In this document: positions 50,801 to 61,331 of the stretch, in pieces
How the letters are laid out: each line of letters starts with the position of its first letter
Numbering within the stretch: the stretch's first letter is position 1
Origin: Brachycybe producta
Lineage: Eukaryota; Arthropoda; Diplopoda; Playtdesmida; Andrognathidae
Direction: 5' to 3'
DNA length: 64,000 bases
NCBI GenBank assembly: GCA_036925085.1
Contig: JAUPFP010000106.1
Coordinates: 62,001 to 126,000, forward strand
Notes under the pieces: model-generated
Told to the model about the DNA's origin: nothing
What the model saw: the letters and a program-made list of their open reading frames with translations, nothing else
Database searches by the model: none
Translations under genes and position numbers: made by a program

Positions 50801-51337
50801 ACCACATTCTCCTCTACATTTCCTTTAATAGGAATGGAGTACTTAATGCAAAAAATGTAAAAAAGAGGGGGGGGGGGGGGAGTGAGAAAGAAATGTTAGA
50901 GATGAGGAAAAGAGAAGAAAAAAAAAACAATTTCCTTAAGTATTGCATAATTGGGCCATAAAATATGGGCAAACGAATGTGTACGAATAATAATCGAGAG
51001 TGAGAAACACCAAAGAAGCAAAAGATACAATTTTTCATATGCACCCAAACTGCTTTCAGAATTTCCAATATATGCATAGAAAAAAAAAAAAAGAAAAGTG
51101 AAAAAAAAAAGCATTTTGGTTTTTTACATGGCAGAAAACAATGTGTATCTGATTGCACCCTATTTTTGTACTACTATTCTATGTTGTAGATTACAACAAA
51201 GTAATTAACTGTTAATTTACTTAGTAGCACTGCAAAAATAAAATTACAGGGAAAAAAAAAACTTTAAGAACAGTATCGAAAAAGTTTGTAAGATACTTAA
51301 ATAGGAAGTGATAAAAGTAAAAATTATATATATATTA
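47891..51337. other. Gene-free stretch with an FB1 fragment and simple repeats
   Basis: An FB1 right-arm end (TGTTTCTCTTCATTTTGCACC...GAGAGGCGTTTACACTTTAA) lies at 48779-48860. Also present are a GA array at 48375-48395, a GAA array at 49521-49540, a GAT array near 49890-49912 and a G-run at 50867-50881. Two inverted CTCTAATCA / TGATTAGAG-type words flank a small foldback at 50430-50510. No exon recognised. Confidence 0.5.
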
Positions 51338-51583
51338 TCCCAGGTCTGTGTGTGTGTGTGTGGAGTAACAGAAACCATTGAAGCACGTCGGAATTTATAT
51401 AAATTTGAATAAATGAACCGTTTTTTTTCTCAAGGTCAACTATATGTTGAACTATTCCTTTGGAAAGTGTAGAAGGGGGGGGGAGAGAAAAGTGGGAGGG
51501 GCTGACTGAAATTGAAATGAAAGGAGTAAAAAAAGGAAAAATCGACGCGCATGCGCACAATTGCCTGTGAATTTTGCTCCCAT
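51338..51583 (+). mobile_element. Helitron-like element, copy 5, 3'-truncated
   Basis: It starts TCCCAGGTCTGTGTGTG after an A, like copy 1, and follows the standard element to GAATTTTGCTCCC. It then meets an oppositely oriented copy head-to-head, without its own hairpin-CTAG end. Confidence 0.7.
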
Positions 51584-51610
51584 TGGGAGCAAAATTCACA
51601 GGTAATTGTG
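51556..51610. repeat. Head-to-head junction palindrome
   Basis: Two 27-base arms around a single T at 51583 match with one mismatch pair. They contain TGTGAATTTTGCTCCCA and its complement. This is where the two Helitron-like copies meet 3' end to 3' end. Confidence 0.85.
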
Positions 51611-52083
51611 CCCAGCATTAGAATTTCTTTTCCTCCGCCCTTTTATGATGTCAGACCAAGTAACAAACCCAATTAGAAATTGATGACATTCATAAAAGGG
51701 CTGAGCAAAAGAAATTCTAATGCTGGGCACAATTGCTTGTGATAAACTGTAGTTTAATTTTGCTACTATTATCCCCTCCCCTTTTATATTTGAAAGAGAA
51801 AATGAGTTATTCATTTTCTCTGGTGTGCGCATGCGCGTCGTTTGTTCCTTTTTTTACTCCTTTCATTTCAATTTCCCCCTTTTTCCCCTCCACGTTTCTC
51901 TTTCTCCCCCCCTTCTACACTTTCCAACCTTTTCCCTTCTCCAATTTAATATCAATGGGGTTCTTGGATGGGGAGAGCGCATCGTAATCTTGACCTTCAG
52001 AAAAAGCGGTTCATTTAGTCATTTAAATTTATATAAATTCCAACATGCTTCAAGGTTTTTGTCCTTAATTGTTTGTACAGCAT
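51584..52083 (-). mobile_element. Helitron-like element, copy 6, chimeric and nested
   Basis: From the junction it reads GGGAGCAAAATTCACAGG. A 121 bp FB3 foldback follows (51609-51729), then the alternative segment shared with copy 4, then the standard interior (51830-52083). It is broken at a TA by the element at 52085-52553. Element sequence TACTC resumes after that insertion. Confidence 0.68.
51609..51729. repeat. 121 bp foldback, family FB3, copy 2
   Basis: Same length and ends as 38374-38494 (TGCCCAGCATTAGAATTTCT inverted at the right) with a few substitutions. Confidence 0.85.
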
Positions 52084-52084
52084 A

Positions 52085-52553
52085 AAGGCCGCCTTATACT
52101 TCATTCTTTTCTGTTCAGTCTGTTCCGTTTCCATTCTCTTCTTTCCGTTGGGGGTCATATACTTAAAAAAGCAGTTCAAATGTCCATTCAGTTGGCATAA
52201 AAGGAATGAACAGAATGGATAAAACTTTGCTGAACTTCGGCGGGAAATCTGTTCATGGTAGCCAATCAGAATAACAGGACGTCATAATCCACACCTTATC
52301 CTGTTTATTGTCCACTTCCTATTATGGGATGGAGAACTGTGATGCCAGTTTCTTTTAAATAATGTTGCCAGTTTCCCTATCCTATTTTTCCCTAAGATTT
52401 GCCCTATGTGTTTCTTATTGGTCAGTTGTTCATGCTGTTCAGTTTAGTCATTGATAGTATATGAGCTTTCCTTTGACATGAACTGAATGAACTGAACAGA
52501 CAGAACGGAAAGGAACGCAATGGAATAAAAAGAATGAAGTATAAGGCGGCTTT
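52085..52553. mobile_element. TA-flanked inverted-repeat element
   Basis: Left AAGGCCGCCTTATACTTCAT and right ATGAAGTATAAGGCGGCTTT pair over about 26 bp, with TA on both sides. Inner words TTCTGTTCAG and TTCCGTT also recur inverted. It interrupts Helitron-like copy 6 exactly at a TA. No transposase. Confidence 0.8.
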
Positions 52554-52659
52554 TACTCAAATAGAGAAAGAAGGAAACACCAATAGACGGGGTTTAATAT
52601 ACATATATATTTTTCATAAACGATATCTTTTAAAATGTAAATTTCAGCTGCTTTTCAAG

Positions 52660-53145
52660 TGTAAACACTTCTCAAAATCAGGTTATTTTTGCCTTTCAGG
52701 AATCAAATGAAAAGAAACTCGAGAATGTTTTAGAAACTAGAAGGCTAGCTCGAGTATCTTTTAAAATAGCTTTTAAAATAAGCTTTTTATGTCAATTAGA
52801 TAATTTACGCAACTTTAAGCAGATAGATATTTTGTTTTTTATTTTTCTCTAAAGCGACGATCACACCGACTATTATTTACAGCAATAAATTGTTGTTGTT
52901 GTTGTTACCAGTGTGATAATTATTTTGCAATACTTGCAACTTTCTTGCACATCAGAAAACGCTTATCTTCATTTACTTAAAGCAACATTTTTCTCTTTAT
53001 TTCTTGCTGTAAATATTGCCAGTGATATCGTCGCTTTATAATAAAAAAAAGTTTATTTTGAAAGATAACATGAAGTATCACAGCTACCACCATTCTATTT
53101 CACCTTAGGTATTGGCTCTTCTGAAAGACAGAATAACCAGAGTTC
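52660..53145. repeat. Family FB1 foldback interrupted by a second MITE
   Basis: The left arm (TTTTAGAAACTAGAAGGCTAG...AATAAGCTTTTTATGTCA, 52660-52850) and the right arm (AAAAGTTTATTTTGAAAGAT...AGACAGAATAACCAGAG, 53039-53145) flank a separate TA-MITE. This places that insertion later than FB1. Confidence 0.75.
52852..53036. mobile_element. TA-MITE inside FB1
   Basis: Ends AAGCGACGATCACACCGAC and the complement of CCAGTGATATCGTCGCTT are bounded by TA on both sides. The terminal repeats reach about 38 bp (TATTTACAGCAA / TTGCTGTAAATA). The interior carries GTT repeats. It is 185 bp. Confidence 0.82.
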
Positions 53146-54699
53146 GAAAATCAGCTTTTCGTAAAAATTAATTTTATTAAAATTTCATTAAAACTGTCAA
53201 AATAAATATATATCTTTTTATTATTATATCGAGAGATAGCAACCTGATTGGGTAGTTGCTTACAGTTGTTGAGTATTTTTGGAAATTGTATAATATTACT
53301 TTAGTTTAGTTGATTTATTAGTAGCTGCATCAAAGTTCGGACCAATAGTTAAGATTTTTTTCCACTTTCATTTCTTATTTTAATTATATTTTTTTTGTTG
53401 TTGCCAGAAATAAAACTCCTTGAAAAGCAAGCAAAGCCTTCAAGCTCAATTCTTTCCCTCCTTTAGTAATTAGCTATAATCGATTTACCAGGGTTTCCTT
53501 TTTTTGTGTGTGTTGCTTGTGAAATTGAACTACTTTTAAAGTAGAAGAATCAAACTCGTTTTTTGGTCAATAATATGAAACCAACAACAACAATATAAGC
53601 TCAGAAATCAACAATAAAAAAATAATAATCCTAAGACACAAAAAAACACACTAATATCTAATTTGAATGACAAGGATTTGACAAAGAGGTAGTTTTATGT
53701 GTTTAATTAATCATTACATGTTATCGTCATCCCTTCCTCCATCCTCCTCTTAGAAATAATTAGAAAAATTTCTCCATCACGAGAGAGAGAGAGAGAGAAA
53801 CGGAAAAAAAGAAGATAACAATTTGGAGTTGAAATGAGAAATTAATCATAAAAGTATTTGAAGAAAAACACACACATACACATTAAAAAAAAAGAAAAAA
53901 AGAGTTACTCCGTGTGTGTGTGTGTGCACCCATTAATAATTAAGTAAATTTAATGAAATTAACCTTTAAATTAAGTTTATAGCAACCTTGCAGAAATGTT
54001 TTAGAACGTCATACGATTAATAATTCAATTTTTTTTTTCTTAAAAAAACATTACATGTATTTTTATTAAATTAGAAAGAATATAATTGTATATTACGTGT
54101 GTGTGTGTCATTCGTTGTATGCAACGTACACACACACACACACAATGTGTGCGTGTTTCGCACTGTAATAGATGGAATTTACAGACATAATAAAATAAAA
54201 CATTCACATAATTAAGGTACACACAGAAATAATAAAGGGATAAAAAGAAACAGAATGAAAAGAGAATTATAATTATTGGTTTTTTATGTGTATGTATTGT
54301 ATGTATGTATATTTGTAAAAATCGGACGTTAATAAGATTATTAACGTTTAATTAGTCTTAAATGATTTCGCCTCTTTTCAAAAATACAACCTAAACTCTC
54401 ATTCAGAAACACTGACAATAATAATTATTGTAAGCTTAATTCCAATTAGGCCTTTATCATCAATTAAGTCCATTCAGAAAGAACGGATTCTGTTCTCACA
54501 TTTATTATTAATCGACATATTAAGTTGTACTCGTATAGAATTCTAACACAAATTAGTAATTATAAATACCAATTAAAATAAAACTCGCATGAAGAAAAAA
54601 AAAGTCTTTGCTTATTAAACACTGAAAACAAAATTATATATTGATTATTTTTAAATTCTTTTCTCATTCTTTTAATTTTATATATTAATATAATAATTT
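53146..54699. other. Gene-free stretch
   Basis: No exon recognised. It contains a GA array at about 53781-53797 and GT/CA arrays at 53913-53926 and 54096-54143 (the latter inverted around TTGTATGCAACG). Confidence 0.5.
54326..54347. repeat. Perfect palindrome of TTAATAA/TTATTAA type
   Basis: ACGTTAATAA-GA-TTATTAACGT is a perfect 10 bp inverted repeat. The TTAATAA half-sites resemble homeodomain targets, but that is only a resemblance. Confidence 0.6.
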
Positions 54700-54840
54700 G
54701 AATTTGAAAAGTAGTATACTCTGCAAGCAGAACTGAGAAGGCCCATGGCAGAGGATCAAAAGTCCAGTTTGCACCATTGAAAAATGCATTGTCCGAAACA
54801 CACGCAAATTCAATAACAATTGCCAATGTGTTCTGATAAA
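54700..54840 (-). repeat. Dispersed repeat family C, 3' fragment
   Basis: The minus strand GCATTTTTCAATGGTG...CTTTTGATCCTCTG...TCTGCTTGCAGAGTAT aligns with the 3' part of family C at 47530-47600. The 88-codon minus frame that includes it is therefore repeat-derived. Confidence 0.45.
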
Positions 54841-54939
54841 TAATATTGACAGCAATAAAATTATAGCAATTTATAACTCTGTTTATTAATTCTCAATTTT
54901 TATTTATGTTTTAGAAAACGTCAACTAGAACTAACTCTT

Positions 54940-55215
54940 GTTATCGCGCTTGTGTGTTTAAGAAAAGAAAAAACATTTCTTTAGAAACTAGAAGAGTAAG
55001 AAGAATCAGTGATCTAAGAAAAATGTCTTCATGATGATAGCTAATTTAAAATTAATCTTTTTATAACAGTTTTGAAATTGCAAATGATTGATATTTTAAT
55101 TTTCGATATTATCAGACAATATTTATTTTCGATTTTTAGCCCAACTCGAAGTGAAAAACACAAATCGAGAAACCAAAAACCCAAATTTCTTCATGTTGAT
55201 TCTATTCTAGTTTTG
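54940..55215. repeat. Family FB1 foldback, decayed
   Basis: The left arm TTTCTTTAGAAACTAGAAGAG, GTCTTCATGATGATA and TTAATCTTTTTATAACAG is recognisable. On the right only CTTCATGTTGATTCTATTCTAG remains. Confidence 0.5.
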
Positions 55216-55549
55216 TTTTCTTTCTAATACATTATTAATTTAAATTCTAATTTAATTTTAATTTTAATAATTTAATGTTGCATTCACTTTCCCCAATTGG
55301 GAATTCATTCTTCAGTAGCATATTATCGTGATAGTAATTATTCCTTAAGTATGAGCGCCTTTATTATAGAAAAAATATAAATCCGGTTGTGAAAGCAGAA
55401 CTACACGCCACCTATTGAAATACATCAATGTTAATGTACAAGGTGATTCAAAAAGATAAAATAACTACAAAAAAAAAAGCGATTTATAAAGCACACTATT
55501 TTTTTTACAATGAAAACTTATTATTTGACTATTATTAAATTGAGAATAA

Positions 55550-55660
55550 CATCCGTTAATGAATGCAAAGTCAAAGTTAGTGCTAAACTCATCTGCTTAT
55601 GTATGAAACTTCCTATTAAAAAAGTTCATTAATTTAGCAATAGCTTTGACTTTATTAATT
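55550..55660. repeat. Short foldback related to 29534-29654
   Basis: Left TTAATGAATGCAAAGTCAAAG...TGCTAAA and right TTTAGCAATAGCTTTGACTTT...TTAAT are inverted. Interior GAAACTTCCTATTAAAAAAG. Confidence 0.55.
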
Positions 55661-55715
55661 AGTCTCCTTATAATAATATTTGCTCCATAAATAAAACTGA
55701 ATTGTATACGTGCCT

Positions 55716-55943
55716 CATCGTAAAAAAGAAATTTGTGACATCAGAGGGGTTGACGGAAAATTGAACCTACTGTCATTTTGTCTAATAAAAAAAAAGGATG
55801 ATAACAAAAGAACTGTTGAAAACTCAATGTTTAAACTGTTGAAAACGTTTGATATTATCCTCTTTTCTACCAGAATTTAAAATGACATAATTGTAAATGT
55901 TGTAGAATAACCCCTCTGACGTCACAAGCTACTTCTTACGATA
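55716..55943. mobile_element. Foldback MITE upstream of CDC23
   Basis: Left ATCGTAAAAAAGAAATTTGT, GACATCAGAGGGGTTGAC and right AACCCCTCTGACGTCACAAG, CTTCTTACGAT are inverted over about 38 bp. It is 228 bp long and ends about 120 bp before the CDC23 start codon, so it may lie in or near the promoter. Confidence 0.72.
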
Positions 55944-56063
55944 AACCAGCTATAGAAGGCAATACTTTATCATCATACTGTAATACAGCCTGACTCAAAA
56001 GTATCGTTCGATGAAATTATCACTTTACAAATTCTTGTGAGTAGCATCATTATTGTAATCAAC

Positions 56064-59000
56064 ATGGCGGCTATTTCGAGCTGGAGACTTTCCAGTGTCA
56101 AAAGTGATCTGATCCGCACCTACAAAGAGTGTTCTCAAAGGGGGCTTCTACACAGTGCCAAATGGTAATTTACCTATTAGCGCAAACTCCACTAAAGAAA
56201 CTCCCGAGTCTCACTCCACTTGTAACCCGTCTGCACGTGACAAGAGACGGACGCACGTGCACTCGCTTTTTCTCTCTCTCTCTGTAGTCTGTTCTCAAGG
56301 TTCGTAGAGTAACTCTACAAACCTTGGTCTGTACCCCCCTCTGTAACGGATTTGTATTACCTGTCGTATCTTACGGATGCGGTAAACGACTTCCAGATCG
56401 TTAATTTATAATTTTTTTTTTCTTAGGACGAAAAAATTAATTAAGCTACATGAGGGAAAAAAACAAACTGAAAAATTAAATAATTATAACGTCGATATAT
56501 TATTGTTTAATTTGTACTTTTTCAGGTTTGCCGAACTGTCACACGCTTTAAAAAATGTCAAAACGGATCCACGAGACCTCCTCTCGATCACAGAATCAGA
56601 TGATGTAATTTCGCATCAAAGAACTTGTTCATTCTTTCGATTAGGAATGCCTTCAATCTAAGGCTGTGGAGTTGTTATATAGTTTGCGCCCAAGGAATGC
56701 ATTAAAGCGAGCCGTACAGGGCTCGTGCATATATAATCCTCCTTATCGAAAGAATTTCTGAGAACTCTTCATTAGTCTGTTACTTTTCTAAATTTTAACG
56801 CTTTACTTCATTCGTACAGTTTTTGCAGGATTTCGACAAATACACTCTAGCCAAATCATACTTCGACTTACGAGAGTATGACAGGTCCGTGTACTTCTCT
56901 GATAACTGCAAGAGTTTAAAGACAAAGTTCCTACACTTTTATGCAAAGTATCTATCGGGAGATAAGAAAAAGAACGATGATCTCGCCGACTCCATTGGTA
57001 ACAAAACACGAAACACATCGGAGAAAAACACGAATTGTGAATTAACGTCTTTATTTTTGATGTCAATTTTAAGCTCCTTCGGACGTGGCTCGAAATCAGA
57101 ACCAAGCTCTAAAGGAACTTCGTTCGGAACTTCAAAAGGAGAAGTCCGAGAACGGATTAGACGGTTATGGTCTCTACTTGTACGGAGTCGTTCTTAAGAA
57201 ACTAGACCTGAAGAAAATGGCTCTTGGAGTTCTGGTCGACGCCATTCATAGCGAACCACTTCATTGGGGAGCCTGGTTAGAACTTGCGACTCTCATCACG
57301 GACAAAGAAATGGTTTTATTACATACACCCAGCTTTAAAAGCAATTCACTAATTCGTGGAATTCGAGTAACGTCAAAAGATTGTTTCTTGCTTTCTTAAT
57401 AGCTCAACTCGTTGTCACTTCCATCGTCTTGGATCAAGGATTTCTTTTTGGCTCACGCCTACTTGGAATTGCAGTTTAACGACGAAGCGCTTCAAATCTA
57501 CAACTCATTACGAGAATGTGGCTTCGAAAATAGCACCTACATTATGGCGCAGATTGCTATTGCTTACCACAATATGAGAGGTAATGTCAATATACCAAAT
57601 TGCAGACTACGAAGATTGTTTTGTTTTTCTAATAATAATGTAACTTTGTTGTTTTAAGATGTGGATGAAGCCGTGGAATCATTCCAACAACTACTCAAAG
57701 TGGATCCATATCGTTTAGACAATATGGACACTTATTCTAATCTACTGTACGTGAAGGAAATGAGAGTGGAACTGAGTTACTTAGCGCACAGAACGTGCGA
57801 GATCGACAAATACCGTGTAGAGACGTGCTGCGTCATAGGAAACTATTACAGTTTGCGTTCTCAGCATGAAAAAGCCGTTCTCTACTTTCAGAGAGCTCTC
57901 AAACTCAATCCGAACTATTTGTCTGCATGGACTCTGATGGGACATGAGTACATGGAGATGAAGAACACTTCGGCAGCCATTCAATCGTACCGACATGCCA
58001 TCGGTCGGAACGACTGTGAACTGCACTCACATCGGTTACTAATATGTTTGCTCTCTGTCTCTTCTTTACGTTTCAGAGGTTAACAGAAGAGATTACAGAG
58101 CCTGGTATGGATTAGGTCAGACTTACGAAATACTGAAGATGTACTTCTACTGTTTGTTCTATTACAGACAAGCGCAACTGTTAAGGTACCGATTTATTCG
58201 TTGTTTTTACCAAAAAAAAAACGTCCTTAATTGCGATTTGCCTTTGAAGGCCGAACGATTCTCGAATGTTAGTCGCACTTGGTGAATCGTACGAGAAACT
58301 AGACAAGTTGCAGGAAGCCAAGAAGTGTTTCTGGAAAGCTCACGGTGTAGGAGATGTCGAGGGAATGGCTCTCGTCAAGCTGGCACGGTTATATGCTAAA
58401 TTGGGCGACACCGATCAGGCCGTTGCGGCGTTCACGGAATACATTCAAGAAGCGGAAGCTCAAGGGGTACGCTGTAACTTTGGAAGTACTCTAACTGAGA
58501 CATACTGTGATAGACGGCGCATTTTCTAGTTAACAGATCGTGAAGAACAGTGTCGGGCTTATCGGTTCCTAGCCGACTACTACCTCAAATGCGGAAACTT
58601 AGACGAAGCGTATACGAAAGCACAGAAATGCACGGAATACAATGAAGTACGGCAAACACGTCTAAAGAAGACCAAAATTAATTTAATTCAAAATAAAGTT
58701 TTTATAGATAAAAATTAAAAGATATGATCACCCTCTAAACGTTGACTGTTTAAAGTTGTGTCATTTTCAAACTGACATAAAAAACTTTTTTTGAAAGATA
58801 TCAATCAACATGAAAATACCCTTAAATGATTGGACTACCCTTCTAGTTTCTAAAATACATTCAAGTTTATCTTTATTTTGTATTTGAAAGACAGACTAAT
58901 CATAGTTTCAAATAACAATTGAAATTCTTTCGTATAACGATATAATTTCGTAAAAAAAAGCCAAGTACTGATACAAGTACAATGTTATAATACTGTTATC

Positions 59001-59625
59001 TAATTTTTGTTTAAAGACCAGAGAAGAAGGGAACGCAATGTTACGTCAGATTGCTCAACTAAGGAGTAACAACGAAGCCTGTTCCATTTTACAGGTTTAT
59101 TATTTCATTTTACTTACAACTCAATACCGTAAGAACAACTCGCACTTTCCTTAACAAATCGAGTCTCAACGTTATCGTAAAGGTACGTAAACGATAGCAT
59201 CTGAGCTGCAAATGCATTGGCCGATTAAGCAACAATTTAGCAGTCAGTTTACTGCAAACAAAAATAAAAAAAAATTTCTCGATGGCGGTGATGAACAAAA
59301 CAGGAAATGAAGTTCGATCATCTTAAGACCAATCAGGAACGCGGTCGTTTAACCGATGAGAAAATCGTAGAGTTAGGGACACTGCGAAAAGTGAAAAACA
59401 AATATATAATTTATGGGAAACGATGCTATTTTATAAAATAACAATTCAACACGAGATATTCGAATCCACTCGTGTGGATTGAACGGAGCCATATTTTTTC
59501 TAAGCTTTCTAATATATTTTTTTTTCATTTCTCAGGATGATGAGATGAATTCCAAAGTTTTACTTAATATGGAAAATACACCTGGTCCAAGTTTTGTTCC
59601 GGTTTCAAATTTGTTCACACCTTGA
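56064..59625 (+). CDS. Anaphase-promoting complex subunit 8 (CDC23), 11 exons
   Basis: CDC23/APC8 is a TPR scaffold subunit of the nuclear APC/C ubiquitin ligase that drives mitotic exit. Exons: 56064-56164, 56526-56604, 56829-56997, 57074-57312, 57403-57580, 57659-58003, 58077-58185, 58250-58466, 58530-58646, 59017-59094, 59536-59625. They total 1722 bp (573 aa). All introns are GT-AG and the phase is consistent throughout. The start ATG has context CAACATGG. The N-terminal APC8 domain includes [25 protein letters not shown] and [17 protein letters not shown]. Exons 6-9 hold the TPR array, with [19 protein letters not shown] at 310-328, then [16 protein letters not shown] and [16 protein letters not shown]. 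Length is close to the human protein (about 597 aa). Eight introns are under 230 bp; the large ones are 1 (361 bp), 9 (370 bp, with an FB1 half) and 10 (441 bp). Exon 4's acceptor (AAG/CTCC) is the least certain boundary. Confidence 0.95.
58676..58915. repeat. Family FB1 right arm inside CDC23 intron 9
   Basis: GTCATTTTCAAACTGACATAA, GAAAGATATCAATCAACATG, AAAATACCCTTAAATGATTG and CTACCCTTCTAGTTTCTAAA match the FB1 right arm. It makes up most of the enlarged intron and does not touch the splice sites. Confidence 0.75.
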
Positions 59626-59666
59626 ATTGTATTTATCTTGTCATGTACATGTATTGTATTTTTTCC

Positions 59667-59751
59667 ATTAAATTGTAATATTTTTTTGCAAATGGATAGT
59701 TTTTTTCAAGAAAAAGTTTTGTTTATCTCACAAGTAAAAAACATAAATAAA
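59667..59751 (+). terminator. Polyadenylation signals of CDC23
   Basis: An ATTAAA at 59667-59672 and an AATAAA at 59746-59751 lie 42 and 121 bases past the stop codon. Either could direct 3' end formation; the DNA cannot decide between them. Confidence 0.5.
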
Positions 59752-60798
59752 AGTGAAAAAAAAAATAAAGCAAAAGAAATATTTGAATTTTTACGATTCT
59801 AATCTCGAACAAAAGACGAAAAGAAGACAAACTTCAGATGAAAATCATCTCGCTTAAGAATTCAGAGGTGTTTAAAATTCGGAGCAAATAAGAATAATAA
59901 TAAATCATAACGAGTTAACATATTTTCGACCTATTTAAACATCCATAATTACATATGCAGAGAACGAGAGAAGAGATTTTAAAACAGGAATTTCAATACT
60001 ATTCGACAAAAATAGAAGAAGTTGAAGATGATGAGTTTTGGCTCGTGTAATTTTAATATTTTCACCTGTTAAGTGGGTCAAGGGTGATTGCTAGAAATAA
60101 AACCTCCGGTTAATAAACACTTGTATAGGTCTACGCATCTATCCAGAAGATGTTGATCATTATTGAGAAGAAAAAAAAGTTAAGTAAAAAGGCCAAAAAT
60201 GAAAAGTGAAGAAGAGCGAATGTGGAGGAGGAGGAGGAGGAGGAGGTGAACACGGCTGATGGAGATCGGATAATCGTGTAAAAGTCAACCTGAAAAGTAG
60301 ATTACCTTGACGCTTCTTCTTCTTTTAACTTAAAATGTATACAAGGAATATTAATTTCTTTTAAAAAAAATGAAAAAATGAGAAATGTATTTTCATGACA
60401 TGAAATAATCGTGCTGAATATATTTATTCTTTGTTGCTCGTAGATCACAACAATTTATTGGATAAACGAAATAGTTTTGAATGAAACGACACCTGGTTGA
60501 TTTGCTACATGACTGATCTCACCCCCTAACAAGTACACACGGGATTATCATTGGCAATACAAGAATCACTCAGAAAGATATAACAGATTAAAACAAACAT
60601 AATATATGATCACTATTACCATTATGACTGCTAATATTACTATCACTACTACCACTGCTACTACTACAATATTATTAATTTATTACTAATATGTATACCC
60701 TTACAAAGACCCAACAGACAACCAAAATGTTGTGAACCTTCTCTAGTTATCGCAGCTAACGGCTTTTTTGTCACGTTCTCATGTAAACGACTTATAAT
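59752..60798. other. Gene-free intergenic stretch
   Basis: It contains a GGA array at 60221-60246 and ACT-rich trinucleotides at about 60610-60665. No exon recognised. Confidence 0.5.
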
Positions 60799-61331
60799 CA
60801 GGGTTACCACTAAACAGGAAAACCTAGAAATGTCAGGGAATTGGAAAATTTTGAAAAGATTCAGGGAATAAGAAAATTTTGAAAAGATTCAGGGAATAAG
60901 AAAATTTTGAAAAGATTCAGGGAATAAGAAAATTTTGAAAAGATTCAGGGAATAAGAAAATTTTGAAGAGAAGACCTGGAAACGTCATGGGAAATTATTT
61001 TACGAAATTAATTGAGAAAATTAAAGTGCTCTAAAAAACCATTACAAAGAGCTCAGGAGGACGCAATTGAACCCAAAACTTTCAAAAAACTTAAAACAAA
61101 AAATGTAACTTAGATTAGAGTCAAAACAGAACAAGAGTCTTCTTCCCCCAACAGATTTTGCAAAGTCCGTTCCATTGGCTGCGGTCGATCTAGTTTGGAA
61201 TTTCTCAAAAAACGACCAAAATTCAAAACAAATTTTAAATGATCTAAAAAAGGCTCAGAAGTTGTTTTTGTTTTGGAAAAATCAATGGAAAAATCAGAGA
61301 ATTTCGGAAATGAAAATCAGTTTCAACCCTG
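60799..61331. repeat. CAGGG-ended repeat, family D, second copy
   Basis: CAGGGTTACCACTAAACAGG at the left and TCAACCCTG at the right are inverted ends. The interior shares CAGGGAA, AATTTTGAAAA and AAAAACGACCAAAATTC words with 15719-19603. A 28 bp tandem array lies inside its left half. The 60-codon frame at 61175-61357 lies mostly inside it and runs past its right end; it is not a gene. Confidence 0.6.
60833..60970 (+). repeat. 28 bp tandem repeat, about 5 copies
   Basis: The unit begins TCAGGGAATAAGAAAATTTT and ends GAAAAGAT. The central copies are identical and only the first and last differ, so expansion is recent. Confidence 0.93.

Noticed and set aside
54560-54826. 88-codon minus frame with protein-like sequence
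   Set aside because: Its N-terminal half is the 3' end of dispersed repeat family C and the rest is AT-rich read-through.
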